A stretch of DNA of 8,609 bases from CAYFMH01 sp964344165 (GTDB lineage Bacteria; Patescibacteriota; Gracilibacteria; UBA4473). The translations under genes were made by a program, and so were the position numbers. The notes below the pieces were generated by a model that was not told the DNA's origin, ran no database searches, and worked only from the letters and a program-made list of their open reading frames with translations. Positions 1 through 6,003 of this stretch are shown here, piece after piece (position 1 is the first letter of the stretch; every line of letters begins with the position of its first letter). Location: contig CAYFMH010000071.1 of NCBI GenBank assembly GCA_964344165.1, forward strand, positions 1-8,609, read 5' to 3'.

Positions 1-49
1 TTATTTATCTTCTCAGCTCAGAAAGCCTTCTCTCGTTTTTGCGTAAGTC

Positions 50-532
50 CTAATAATGTTCTTCCTGATGTTCTTTTTGGCAAATACACTCTTTGATAGC
101 CGCACTAATTGCAGAAGCCAAAAAATCGGGCGTCATAATCGCTTCACGAGGGGCCCACTGATAAGCTCCTGCTTCTCGCAATTCTACTTGTTTACAAGCT
201 TCTCCTAGGCTCGCCACAGAGACAACTGGATAAAATAACTTTTTGTCTTCTAAAATCCTCAAAACATCAGCACTATTTCTACCTCCCACCTCCTCTAATT
301 CTGGAACTATAAGTACTGCATCTACCTTTTTCCCTGTTCGATTTGCTAGACGATCTACTGCTTCATCATAAGTAGATATGAATTCTACTTCCACATCAGG
401 ATTCACTTTTTCTTTACAATTTTTTTCCAAGCCTTTTACATCTTTTGTTCTTCCCACTACTACAATTCTCTCTATCGCCAAAGGTTTTCCTTTTTCTAAT
501 TCCTTACAAGAAGAGTATCCAATACCATCCAT
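50..532 (-). CDS. Pseudo-receiver (CheY-like) domain protein, hypothetical
   Basis: A 160-residue soluble protein with no signal peptide or membrane segment. Its alternating strand/helix pattern resembles a response-regulator receiver domain: a hydrophobic strand at about residues 21-26 (ERIVVV), another at 71-76 (DAVLIV), a third at about 102-107 (PVVSVA), then a segment AGAYQWAPR that looks like the 'GAxxYLxKP' end of receiver domains, followed by a final helix. The usual phospho-acceptor Asp after the third strand is absent (VPEL there), and the acidic pair after strand 1 is replaced by G-R-T. If the fold is right, it is therefore a non-phosphorylated pseudo-receiver, perhaps a protein-interaction module. 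The ATG at 532 has no Shine-Dalgarno site, like the other host-like genes here. It is divergent from the baseplate-J-like gene and has a good promoter at 611-638. It ends with TAG. The fold assignment is inference; that the frame is coding is likely. Confidence 0.7.
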   Translation of the reverse strand: MDGIGYSSCKELEKGKPLAIERIVVVGRTKDVKGLEKNCKEKVNPDVEVEFISTYDEAVDRLANRTGKKVDAVLIVPELEEVGGRNSADVLRILEDKKLFYPVVSVASLGEACKQVELREAGAYQWAPREAIMTPDFLASAISAAIKECICQKEHQEEHY

Positions 533-610
533 TTTTCAATTTTTATAAAAAAATCCCTCGTTATTTCTTTTTATTTTTGCAAAAAATGAACTCAAATTAT
601 TTGCATTTTG

Positions 611-638
611 TTGATACTTCCCCTCATTTTTTTGTCAA
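611..638 (-). promoter_or_regulatory. Candidate promoter for the pseudo-receiver gene
   Basis: On the minus strand, TTGACA (638-633) is followed by a 16-nt spacer and TATCAA (616-611), about 80 nt upstream of the ATG at 532. The same two hexamers with the same spacing occur at 3613-3640 before another gene, which strengthens the call. Found by motif only; no transcript evidence. Confidence 0.5.
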
Positions 639-710
639 ACAGAAAAATACATGTTTTTTAGATTTTTTCATCCTTGAATTTTCCCTTGTTTTTGATACGT
701 TCTCTCGAGA

Positions 711-2375
711 ATGGAAAAAGAACCAACCGAGACATTAAAAATTCGTCTGAGCTCAGGGAACACCACTGCTGATATTTTAAATTTCCTCAAAAAAACTACG
801 GCCAAGGAAGTGCTTTTTGTTTGCCCTCGAAATTATCCAGTACTCGCAGAAGTGTCTGTGCTCAAAAAAATAAAATCCACGGCCGAAAAATTAGAAATAA
901 AAATAAGTTTTGTTACACTTCAAAAATGGATTCGAGACATTATTCATCACCAAAATTTAACAGTTCATCCTAAATGTCCTCAAAAATTTTTGGAACTAGA
1001 AGCCAAAACCCTGGATGATTTCTCTGGCCGAATTTTTGCTCAAAAAAATATTGCCACCGGAGAAATCTCCAAAAGCAACAAATCAAAAGAAAAAACACCT
1101 CCACCAGAATTTTCTATGCATCGGATTACCGAAGCTGAAAAATCTTCCCGAGGAACTTTCTTTTTTGTATTTTTATTTCTCTGTCTGCTTTTGGTAGGGG
1201 TGCTCCTCTGGGTCTCCCCGAGGGCTGAAATCACGATTAAACCAAAAATCTCTGCCGTCCCGATTACGCAAAACATCATTATTTCCCTTCCTGATGCCAG
1301 AATCCCAGAGGAAGAAATAAATTTACCAAAAATCCAAGGAATCTATGTGGAAACAGAAGTTGCAGGGACAGAAACCTTCCCTTCTACGGAGAGGACCTAC
1401 GATCTGACCAATGCTCGGGGGCGCGTCACGCTTTTTAATGAAACTGATGAACCCAAATTTTTGATTCCTTCCCGGCTTTCGACGGATGATGGCATAATCT
1501 TTCGGACACAAAAAAACATCACCATCCCTGCAAAACAAGGGGATCAACCCGGATCAATCGCCGTCCAAGTGGTTGCAGATGAATACGATAGCAAGGGGAA
1601 CCCTATCGGAGACCGAGGAAATGTAGAAGCGGGAGTTGAATTTTTCTTCCCAGCCCTCCGGGCCGAATCTCGAGAGCTCTACTATGCCAAGGCCAATATG
1701 GGGCCTATGGTCGGAGGATCTACTCTGACGCATTACTTTATCAATTCGGCTGATTTTGAAGCCGCGGCTGGGATTTTAGAGGATGTTTTTCGGACTCGCG
1801 CGATAGAGAAGCTCCAGGCTGAGATGACTGCCCGATCTGTCCGAGAGGAGAAGAAATACGTCCTCCTCGATCGTCGAGAACTGATGAAATCTGAACTAAT
1901 GGATACTTTTTTCCCAGAAGATCAGGTCGGTCAAGAATCTCAGACCTTCCAGGTATCGGCCAAGTTGAAACTGTCAGGACTGGTCTTTGATCAGGCAGAA
2001 GTGGTAAAATATCTGAGCGATAAAGTAAAAGCCACTCAAGATCACCGAAAAAAACTCATCCAGATGGATAAAAATTCGGCTCAATACCGAGTCATGAATG
2101 CGGATGAATTAGCCGAAAAAGGCTGGGTAAAATTGTCCGTCTCTATGTTTGGAACCGAAACCTTGGATTTTAACTCCAATCGGGGTTTTGCGAAGGTCTG
2201 GCAAAAAAATCTCAAAAAAGAAATCGCTGGGAAACCAGCTTTAGAAATAAAAGGAATCCTTACTAATTACCCAGAAATTGAAAACATTTTGGACATAAAA
2301 ATCCATCCTTTTTGGAGTGAGACGCTCCCTCGGATCTATGACCAAATCACGCTCAAAATCGTTGAAAATTATTAG
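711..2375 (+). CDS. Baseplate J/gp47-like single-pass membrane protein (CPR type)
   Basis: A 554-residue protein. Residues about 1-85 form a small alpha/beta domain, with strands at about 33-37 (EVLFV) and 63-68 (IKISFV), of the kind I recall at the start of CPR proteins annotated as baseplate J-like. A charged, low-complexity linker (about 110-145) leads to one strong membrane helix at about 148-169 (GTFFFVFLFLCLLLVGVLLW). The rest is a large extracytoplasmic beta-rich region with an AEITIKPK start and GRVTLFNETDEP, FRTQKNITIPAK and IAVQVVADEYDSKGNPIG segments. These resemble the beta-sandwich modules and the 'F.T...v.IpA...g.i.v.v.A...G..gN' pattern of baseplate-J/gp47 proteins. In CPR the family is not known to form a phage tail; a surface or envelope role is inferred. 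ATG at 711 has no Shine-Dalgarno site. It stands alone, divergent from the gene at 50-532. The frame is certain; the family name is moderately sure. Confidence 0.72.
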   Translation: MEKEPTETLKIRLSSGNTTADILNFLKKTTAKEVLFVCPRNYPVLAEVSVLKKIKSTAEKLEIKISFVTLQKWIRDIIHHQNLTVHPKCPQKFLELEAKTLDDFSGRIFAQKNIATGEISKSNKSKEKTPPPEFSMHRITEAEKSSRGTFFFVFLFLCLLLVGVLLWVSPRAEITIKPKISAVPITQNIIISLPDARIPEEEINLPKIQGIYVETEVAGTETFPSTERTYDLTNARGRVTLFNETDEPKFLIPSRLSTDDGIIFRTQKNITIPAKQGDQPGSIAVQVVADEYDSKGNPIGDRGNVEAGVEFFFPALRAESRELYYAKANMGPMVGGSTLTHYFINSADFEAAAGILEDVFRTRAIEKLQAEMTARSVREEKKYVLLDRRELMKSELMDTFFPEDQVGQESQTFQVSAKLKLSGLVFDQAEVVKYLSDKVKATQDHRKKLIQMDKNSAQYRVMNADELAEKGWVKLSVSMFGTETLDFNSNRGFAKVWQKNLKKEIAGKPALEIKGILTNYPEIENILDIKIHPFWSETLPRIYDQITLKIVENY

Positions 2376-2464
2376 AATAGTTAGTAGAACTTAGTTTTTA
2401 GTTATTTTCTGATGATTTGTTCCACTCTTTTTGAAAAAACATATTCATATCAACCTACAATAAA

Positions 2465-2492
2465 AGATCACTTTTTCGTGATTTCTTAATTT
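2465..2492 (+). terminator. Weak candidate terminator after the baseplate-J-like gene
   Basis: A 7-bp stem with one G-T wobble (AGATCAC / GTGATTT, 2465-2471 and 2478-2484) around a T-rich loop is followed by a T-rich stretch. It is 90 nt past the stop codon and has little GC, so termination here is only plausible. Confidence 0.3.
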
Positions 2493-2527
2493 TTTTCCCT
2501 GTGAGATAACTCAGGTCCAACAAAATC

Positions 2528-2555
2528 TTGACGAACAGCACTTTTTTCATACAAT
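2528..2555 (+). promoter_or_regulatory. Candidate promoter for rpmB and possibly the methyltransferase
   Basis: TTGACG (2528-2533), a 16-nt spacer and TACAAT (2550-2555) form a near-consensus sigma-70 promoter 120 nt upstream of the rpmB ATG. The heptamer repeat at 2569-2670 lies between it and the gene and so would fall in the 5' leader. Confidence 0.5.
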
Positions 2556-2568
2556 CGCCCCGCTCTTT

Positions 2569-2670
2569 AATGAATAATGAAGAATGAGGAATGAATAATA
2601 AAAAAGAAAATTAATTATTTATTTCGTTTCAGACATTACTCATTAATCATTAACTCATTAATCATTACAC
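2569..2670 (+). repeat. Inverted arms of degenerate 7-bp repeats, upstream of rpmB
   Basis: The left arm is four heptamers in register (AATGAAT, AATGAAG, AATGAGG, AATGAAT; 2569-2596). The right arm, 2635-2670, has heptamers reading roughly as their reverse complement (ATTACTC, ATTAATC, ATTAACTC, ATTAATC, ATTACAC), with one 8-mer slip. A 38-nt AT-rich stretch separates the arms, and in RNA they could pair. The array stops 4 nt before the rpmB ATG. It resembles the element at 3062-3134. Confidence 0.7.
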
Positions 2671-2674
2671 TGTC

Positions 2675-3052
2675 ATGGCTAGAAAATGTGACCTTCTCGG
2701 CAAAAGAACCACTAGTGGAAACAATCGACCGTTTTCACTCAAAGCAACCAAACGAACTTTTCGTCCGAATCTTTTCAAAAAAAAGATTTTTAATCCTTTT
2801 ACTGGACGAGTAGAACGAATGACTCTGTCAGCCAAGGCTATCCGAACGCTCAAAAAATGGATGAAAGAAGTAGATGTCCCAGCGGAAGAAACCGTACAAA
2901 AAGAAGCCACTGACAAAAAAACTCGAGTAAAAAAAGAAAAACTCACCCCAAAGCAAAAGAAAGAACTCGAAGCAAAAAAAGAAGCCGAAGCACTTGGAAA
3001 AGGAAAAACTACTGAAGATATTGGGAAGAAAGATGAGAAGGAGAAAGAATAA
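2675..3052 (+). CDS. rpmB: Large ribosomal subunit protein bL28 with long charged C-terminal tail
   Basis: A 125-residue protein. Residues 1-65 match bL28 throughout: the MARKCDLLGKRTTSGNNRPFS start, the KATKRTFRPNLFKKK basic stretch and the MTLSAKAIRTLKK segment. It is a structural protein of the 50S subunit, near the E site. Typical bL28 has about 60-80 residues. Here residues 66-125 are an added hydrophilic tail, almost all Lys, Glu, Ala and Thr, probably disordered or a long helix. The ATG at 2675 fits the conserved N-terminus exactly, and no Shine-Dalgarno precedes it; instead an AT-rich heptamer repeat abuts the start. The SpoU-type methyltransferase follows after 89 nt on the same strand and may be co-transcribed from the promoter at 2528-2555. 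Confidence 0.95.
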   Translation: MARKCDLLGKRTTSGNNRPFSLKATKRTFRPNLFKKKIFNPFTGRVERMTLSAKAIRTLKKWMKEVDVPAEETVQKEATDKKTRVKKEKLTPKQKKELEAKKEAEALGKGKTTEDIGKKDEKEKE

Positions 3053-3061
3053 TAAAACACT

Positions 3062-3134
3062 GAATCAAGAATCAAGAATTATGAATTAAGGGATTAACCT
3101 ACTTCCATGATTCATGATTCATAATTCGTAATTC
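3062..3134 (+). repeat. Inverted arms of degenerate 7-bp repeats, between rpmB and the methyltransferase
   Basis: The left arm is GAATCAA, GAATCAA, GAATTAT, GAATTAA (3062-3089). The right arm is ATGATTC, ATGATTC, ATAATTC, GTAATTC (3107-3134), which is the reverse complement of GAATCAT/GAATTAT/GAATTAC-type units. Exact 7-nt register continues through ACAAATA to the ATG at 3142. The arms can form an imperfect hairpin of about 28 positions with a 17-nt loop. The GTAATTC/GAATTAC heptamer recurs in the arms of the element at 5538-5834. Confidence 0.75.
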
Positions 3135-3141
3135 ACAAATA

Positions 3142-3603
3142 ATGAAGGTGATCCTTCTCGAAAATCTCCGCTCCCTGCACAACGTCGGGTCTGTTTTTCG
3201 GACCGCCGATGGAGCGGGGTGGGACAAGGTCTACTGCACCGGATATACTGGGACCCCTCCCGACCGAAGGATAGAAAAAGTCTCTCTCGGAGCGGAAGAT
3301 TTTATCGCATGGGAAAAGTATGAAAATACATTGGAGTTGTGCCAAAAGCTCAAAAAAGAAGGCTTTGAGATTATCGCCCTCGAGCAGACAGAAAAATCTG
3401 AAGATCTTTTTCAGGCTTACTTTGAAAATGAAAAAATCGCCCTCATACTCGGAAATGAAGTGGATGGAGTCTCTCCAGAAGCGCTTGAAATATCAGATCG
3501 CCACATAGAAATCCCCATGTATGGCAAAAAAAGCTCCCTCAATGTGTCGGTAGCCGCAGGAGTGGCGATGTATGAACTAAATCAAAAAAACACTAAATTA
3601 TAA
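3142..3603 (+). CDS. SpoU/TrmH-family RNA 2'-O-methyltransferase
   Basis: A 153-residue SPOUT methyltransferase that consists of the catalytic domain only, with no N-terminal RNA-binding extension. All three family motifs are present. Motif 1 is NVGSVFRTADGAG (residues 14-26), with R20 as the expected catalytic Arg. Motif 2 is LILGNEVDGVS (101-111), with the GNE signature. Motif 3 is IPMYGKKSSLNVSVAAG (124-140), which forms the trefoil knot that binds S-adenosylmethionine. Members 2'-O-methylate ribose in tRNA or rRNA, usually as dimers; this length and the lack of extra domains do not decide the target nucleotide. The ATG at 3142 is just before the first strand (VILLEN) and lacks a Shine-Dalgarno site. 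Position after rpmB suggests a translation-related role. It ends with TAA. Confidence 0.92.
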   Translation: MKVILLENLRSLHNVGSVFRTADGAGWDKVYCTGYTGTPPDRRIEKVSLGAEDFIAWEKYENTLELCQKLKKEGFEIIALEQTEKSEDLFQAYFENEKIALILGNEVDGVSPEALEISDRHIEIPMYGKKSSLNVSVAAGVAMYELNQKNTKL

Positions 3604-3612
3604 AAAAAACAT

Positions 3613-3640
3613 TTGACAAGATAAAAAAAAAGAATATCAA
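3613..3640 (+). promoter_or_regulatory. Candidate promoter for the Pro/Ala/Glu-rich membrane protein
   Basis: TTGACA (3613-3618), a 16-nt A-rich spacer and TATCAA (3635-3640), with the gene start about 110 nt downstream at 3752. Hexamers and spacing are identical to the minus-strand site at 611-638. The intervening leader (3641-3751) is AT-rich and I see no further clear structure in it. Confidence 0.5.
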
Positions 3641-3751
3641 GGGGACATATTTTAAAAATAAAACTAAAAAAGGTCTTAGAATACTCTAATAATCATTGGA
3701 GATCTTAAGCACTTATTTTGTTTTTTATTTATTTTTTAACCCATTTTAAAA

Positions 3752-4234
3752 ATGACAGATGCACAACCAAAAGGACCAGGGCAAGGTCCGGAGGCTGAAA
3801 AAGCTCCAGAAGTTGCTCAAACCGCTCCAGAAGAAAATTCTGAAGGAGCAAAAGCGGTCAAAAAAGAATCTCACAGAGTCCGAAATGGGCTCATCGGACT
3901 TGGGCTCATCGCAGCAGCAGCAGTCGTGTACGGAAATCTAAAAAACGACACCGATGGTAGCGATGGGCAAAGTCCAAACGGACCAGCTCCTATGGCAGAA
4001 GAGACAATAGATCAACCTGTAGAAGATGTCGCACCAGCTCCAGTAGCAGAAGAAGTTATAGAGCCAGCAGCTCCAACGGAAAAGGCTGCAGAGATAGAAA
4101 TGCCTCCAGCTCCAGAAGGACCGTATGAATCTACAACACTTCCTGCTGGTCAAGAAAAAGACCTGCCAGTAGTGGCTCCTCCTGTCTCCTCTGAGGCAAA
4201 GCCTAGAATAAGTATCATACATTTCGGAATTTAA
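3752..4234 (+). CDS. Pro/Ala/Glu-rich single-pass membrane protein, hypothetical
   Basis: A 160-residue protein in three parts: a hydrophilic N-terminus (1-41) rich in Pro, Glu, Ala and Lys; one membrane helix at about 46-61 (NGLIGLGLIAAAAVVYG) preceded by a basic patch (KKESHRVR), which favours an N-in orientation; and a Pro/Ala/Glu-rich outer segment (62-150) with APAP, PAAP and PPAP runs, ending in a short hydrophobic strand (ISIIHFGI). No Cys and no catalytic motif. Such low-complexity stalks are often wall-spanning linkers; that is inference, and I recognise no family. There is no Shine-Dalgarno site at the ATG (3752). The upstream promoter (3613-3640) and strong terminator (4253-4290) support a single-gene unit. 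It converges on the lytic transglycosylase-like gene. Confidence 0.75.
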   Translation: MTDAQPKGPGQGPEAEKAPEVAQTAPEENSEGAKAVKKESHRVRNGLIGLGLIAAAAVVYGNLKNDTDGSDGQSPNGPAPMAEETIDQPVEDVAPAPVAEEVIEPAAPTEKAAEIEMPPAPEGPYESTTLPAGQEKDLPVVAPPVSSEAKPRISIIHFGI

Positions 4235-4252
4235 AAAAAGTAAAATTTTTAA

Positions 4253-4290
4253 AAAAACTCTGTTGCATTTATGCATCAGAGTTTTTTTTT
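4253..4290 (+). terminator. Strong intrinsic terminator, possibly bidirectional
   Basis: The stem ACTCTGTTGCAT / ATGCATCAGAGT (4257-4268 and 4271-4282) has one T-T mismatch and is followed by a long T run. A flanking A run extends the stem and would serve as a U tract for minus-strand transcripts. It begins about 20 nt after the stop of the gene at 3752-4234. Confidence 0.88.
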
Positions 4291-4299
4291 TAATAAATA

Positions 4300-4337
4300 T
4301 AAAAAAGAAAGGCCGCCACACGAAGTGTGACGACCTA
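4300..4337 (-). terminator. Intrinsic terminator of the lytic transglycosylase-like gene
   Basis: A 12-bp hairpin at 4310-4336 (arms 4310-4321 and 4325-4336, with two G-T wobbles when read on the minus strand and a TTC loop) is followed on the minus strand by TTTCTTTTTT. It lies about 30 nt beyond the stop codon at 4367-4369. A T6 run also follows on the plus side, so it may back up the neighbouring plus-strand terminator. Confidence 0.85.
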
Positions 4338-4366
4338 GTTTTTTCGTTTGCCAAGGAGAATGAGCG

Positions 4367-5326
4367 TCAGTTCGAAGTTTCCAACTCCCTATAACGCTGC
4401 ATCACTTGCTCGGCGAATTCCCAGCTCACGTCTTCACGATGGGTTGCCAACGCATTCAGGATCCGAAAAGACCCTGTGGTCTGCCGAAGCTTATTGGAAA
4501 AACGTGCCAAATAAATGGCAAACTCTCCCAACTCTGGCTTCCCAGCGATTTCCCAGTAGGATACCGCCAAAGCAAAGGGGAGATCCTCCCGGCAACTAAA
4601 TCGCAACGCCAGCTGGCGCAATTCCGGTTTTTTTTCCATCCCGACAATTTTTGCATTCTTGTTTTTTGTCAGACAGGAAACGGCCTTTTTAGGCTGCAGA
4701 TCATGGAATTCTTCGACAAGTTTCAAGACCTTGATCGAGTATCTCAGCGCATTCCCCTGGACTTTGGCACTCTTTTCCAGGATGGTTGGGCCGCCGTTGA
4801 AGTAAGCGAAGGCGTACCGCCAGTCACTCGGGTACTTGTTTTGTCCCTTTCGGATATAGCAGGCACCACCGCGGATATTCTGGAGCAAGTCCTTGCGATT
4901 GGTGATGTCGCAATCCTCGGCCGCCCCAGCATGAAGCTGGAACATGCCTTCTGCCAGGAATTTTTTGGTTTTCGAGTCCTGATCACTGAGAAACACTTCA
5001 GAAGGCGGACAAGGGACAGTTTTCCCTTTGCAATGACGAATTCCGCTTTCCGCATAAGCTACCGCCACCAGGAGGGGCAAGTGGACGTTGTAGTCGCACG
5101 CCGTGATGGCGAACAAATACTTGAACTTTTCTCCTCTCGAGAACTTTCCCGAGTAGGCGTAAGTGCTTTTCAGCGATTCGGTACAGGCGAGCCTGTTCGT
5201 GAATTTCTTCCCCTGATAGTATACCGTACCAGGAGGGTCTGCATCAGTCATCTGCTTCATTTCATCAGCTACCACAGGAGTGGTGGCCAAGACAGCAAGG
5301 ACCATAAAAAAGATGATACGGAACAT
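4367..5326 (-). CDS. Exported lysozyme-like lytic transglycosylase (SLT-type) with extra C-terminal domain
   Basis: A 319-residue protein, predicted to cleave peptidoglycan outside the membrane. The start chosen is ATG at 5326, not an in-frame ATG 69 nt upstream, because AAGGAG lies 6 nt before it and residues 1-20 then form a clean signal peptide (cleavage near VVA/DE). The catalytic region spans about 68-200. It has VAVAYAESG with likely catalytic Glu93, GMFQL (127-131) matching the GxMQ motif, and AFAYFNGGP (172-180) matching the AYNxG motif. At least six cysteines lie in and just before this region (48, 77, 99, 106, 139, 156), which suggests disulfides and export. Residues 210-319 are helical and unassigned. 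GC is about 50% in a sampled line, well above the flanking DNA. It has its own promoter and terminator. VirB1-like enzymes of secretion systems are an alternative, but no secretion genes are visible. Stop codon is TGA. Confidence 0.8.
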   Translation of the reverse strand: MFRIIFFMVLAVLATTPVVADEMKQMTDADPPGTVYYQGKKFTNRLACTESLKSTYAYSGKFSRGEKFKYLFAITACDYNVHLPLLVAVAYAESGIRHCKGKTVPCPPSEVFLSDQDSKTKKFLAEGMFQLHAGAAEDCDITNRKDLLQNIRGGACYIRKGQNKYPSDWRYAFAYFNGGPTILEKSAKVQGNALRYSIKVLKLVEEFHDLQPKKAVSCLTKNKNAKIVGMEKKPELRQLALRFSCREDLPFALAVSYWEIAGKPELGEFAIYLARFSNKLRQTTGSFRILNALATHREDVSWEFAEQVMQRYRELETSN

Positions 5327-5332
5327 GGGTTT

Positions 5333-5338
5333 CTCCTT
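5333..5338 (-). promoter_or_regulatory. Shine-Dalgarno site that sets the start of the transglycosylase gene
   Basis: AAGGAG on the minus strand, 6 nt before ATG 5326. It decides between this start and the upstream in-frame ATG at 5395, which has no such site. The host-like genes in the window lack comparable sites. Confidence 0.85.
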
Positions 5339-5460
5339 GGTAAAACGAGGAAATTGCCTATTTTCTGAGTAGAAAAAGCTTTGTCTGCAAAACAAGACTT
5401 CCTACACCAAAAAACAGGCGTTTCCTCATCTTTACAAAAAATATGTTAAAGAGCATATGT

Positions 5461-5489
5461 TTTTTATCAGAAAAATAACACTTTGTCAA
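5461..5489 (-). promoter_or_regulatory. Candidate promoter for the transglycosylase gene
   Basis: On the minus strand, TTGACA (5489-5484), a 17-nt spacer and TAAAAA (5466-5461). The -35 is perfect and the -10 matches at 4 of 6. It lies about 135 nt upstream of the start at 5326, just downstream (in transcription sense) of the inverted-repeat element at 5538-5834. Confidence 0.4.
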
Positions 5490-5537
5490 TATTTTTTCAA
5501 AAAAAACACAAAAACACGAAAAAGACAACTGTCGAAC

Positions 5538-5834
5538 ACCCGAATTACGAAATTAAAATTTTGGTTTATATAGCGATAAAGTTTTTTTTCCACGATTTTT
5601 ATCCCGATAAATCAGGATTAAAAATCCCATTTTTACAAAGAAAATTTACGGAATAATCGTTACTATACCAGACCTCTTTTAAAAATGATAATTCCCTAGC
5701 TGGTACACACGGTAGCAGAAAGCAATAGCTTTCTAAATATTCTCGCAGAGAATATTTTTGAAAATTTTAAATTTTCAAAGCGGTTCAGTATAATTCTTTC
5801 TGTTATAAGGAAAACTGAATTTCGTAATTCGGGT
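5538..5834. repeat. 297-bp intergenic element with perfect 17-bp terminal inverted repeats
   Basis: The arms at 5538-5554 and 5818-5834 (ACCCGAATTACGAAATT and its exact reverse complement) bound an AT-rich stretch with no credible ORF. Inside is a chain of hairpins: TACCAG/CTGGTA (5666-5705), AGAAAGC/GCTTTCT (5717-5734), a 10-bp stem at 5735-5757 and a 9-bp palindrome at 5759-5777. No clear target-site duplication was found. It could be a MITE-like element, a structured RNA, or a divergent relative of the heptamer-arm repeats near rpmB, since the arms carry GAATTAC. Together with the flanking promoter and terminators it accounts for most of the 5327-6003 gap. Confidence 0.55.
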
Positions 5835-5849
5835 TGTAACCAACGTCAT

Positions 5850-5905
5850 AAAGAAAAAAGAGCGATCAGCGTCGGCTTGAAGCCGTTGTTGCTATTCGCT
5901 CTTTT
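5850..5905 (-). terminator. Intrinsic terminator of the 394-residue exported protein gene
   Basis: The outer stem AAAAGAGCGA / TCGCTCTTTT (5856-5865 and 5896-5905), an AGC/GCT pair (5868-5870, 5891-5893) and an inner CGGCT/AGCCG stem with a 3-nt loop (5873-5885) make a long interrupted hairpin. The minus-strand transcript then reads into CTTTTTTC. It lies about 100 nt past the stop at 6004. Confidence 0.8.
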
Positions 5906-5930
5906 ATAGTGTTTCCAGGGAGATATTTTT

Positions 5931-5990
5931 TTGGGGAGAGGAGAGGAATCCAGTGTTCCCCCCGGTTGGGGGGGGATTCCTCTCTCCCAA
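5931..5990 (-). other. Very stable GC-rich hairpin just after the 394-residue protein gene
   Basis: The outer arms (5931-5951 and 5974-5990) pair as TTGGG-AGAG-AGGAATCC with a small bulge on one side. The inner C6/G6 stem (5958-5963 and 5968-5973) closes a 4-nt loop. On the minus strand it starts 14 nt beyond the stop but is followed by A residues, not T, so it is not a standard terminator for that gene. It may block 3' exonucleases upstream of the terminator at 5850-5905. Confidence 0.6.
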
Positions 5991-6003
5991 CCTTGAGCAA
6001 GCC

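Noticed and set aside
1..49. End of a further minus-strand gene at the window edge
   Set aside because: The frame ending in TAA at 1-3 meets a TGA after three codons, and the stretch is too short to support a call.
2665..3075. A 136-codon minus-strand frame over rpmB
   Set aside because: Antisense shadow of the Lys/Glu-rich bL28 gene, yielding Phe/Ser strings.
2569..3134. CRISPR array near rpmB
   Set aside because: The repeats are 7-nt degenerate units in inverted arms with no spacers of regular length, and no cas genes are present.
3938..4354. A 138-codon minus-strand frame across the end of the Pro/Ala/Glu-rich gene
   Set aside because: It crosses two terminators and is a Trp/Cys/Phe-rich antisense product without a ribosome site.
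4406..5368. A 320-codon plus-strand open frame antisense to the transglycosylase gene
   Set aside because: The minus-strand frame has a signal peptide, catalytic motifs, a Shine-Dalgarno site and a terminator; this frame has none.
5780..5810. tRNA-like GGTTCA segment
   Set aside because: No matching T-arm, acceptor stem or anticodon arm can be drawn around it.
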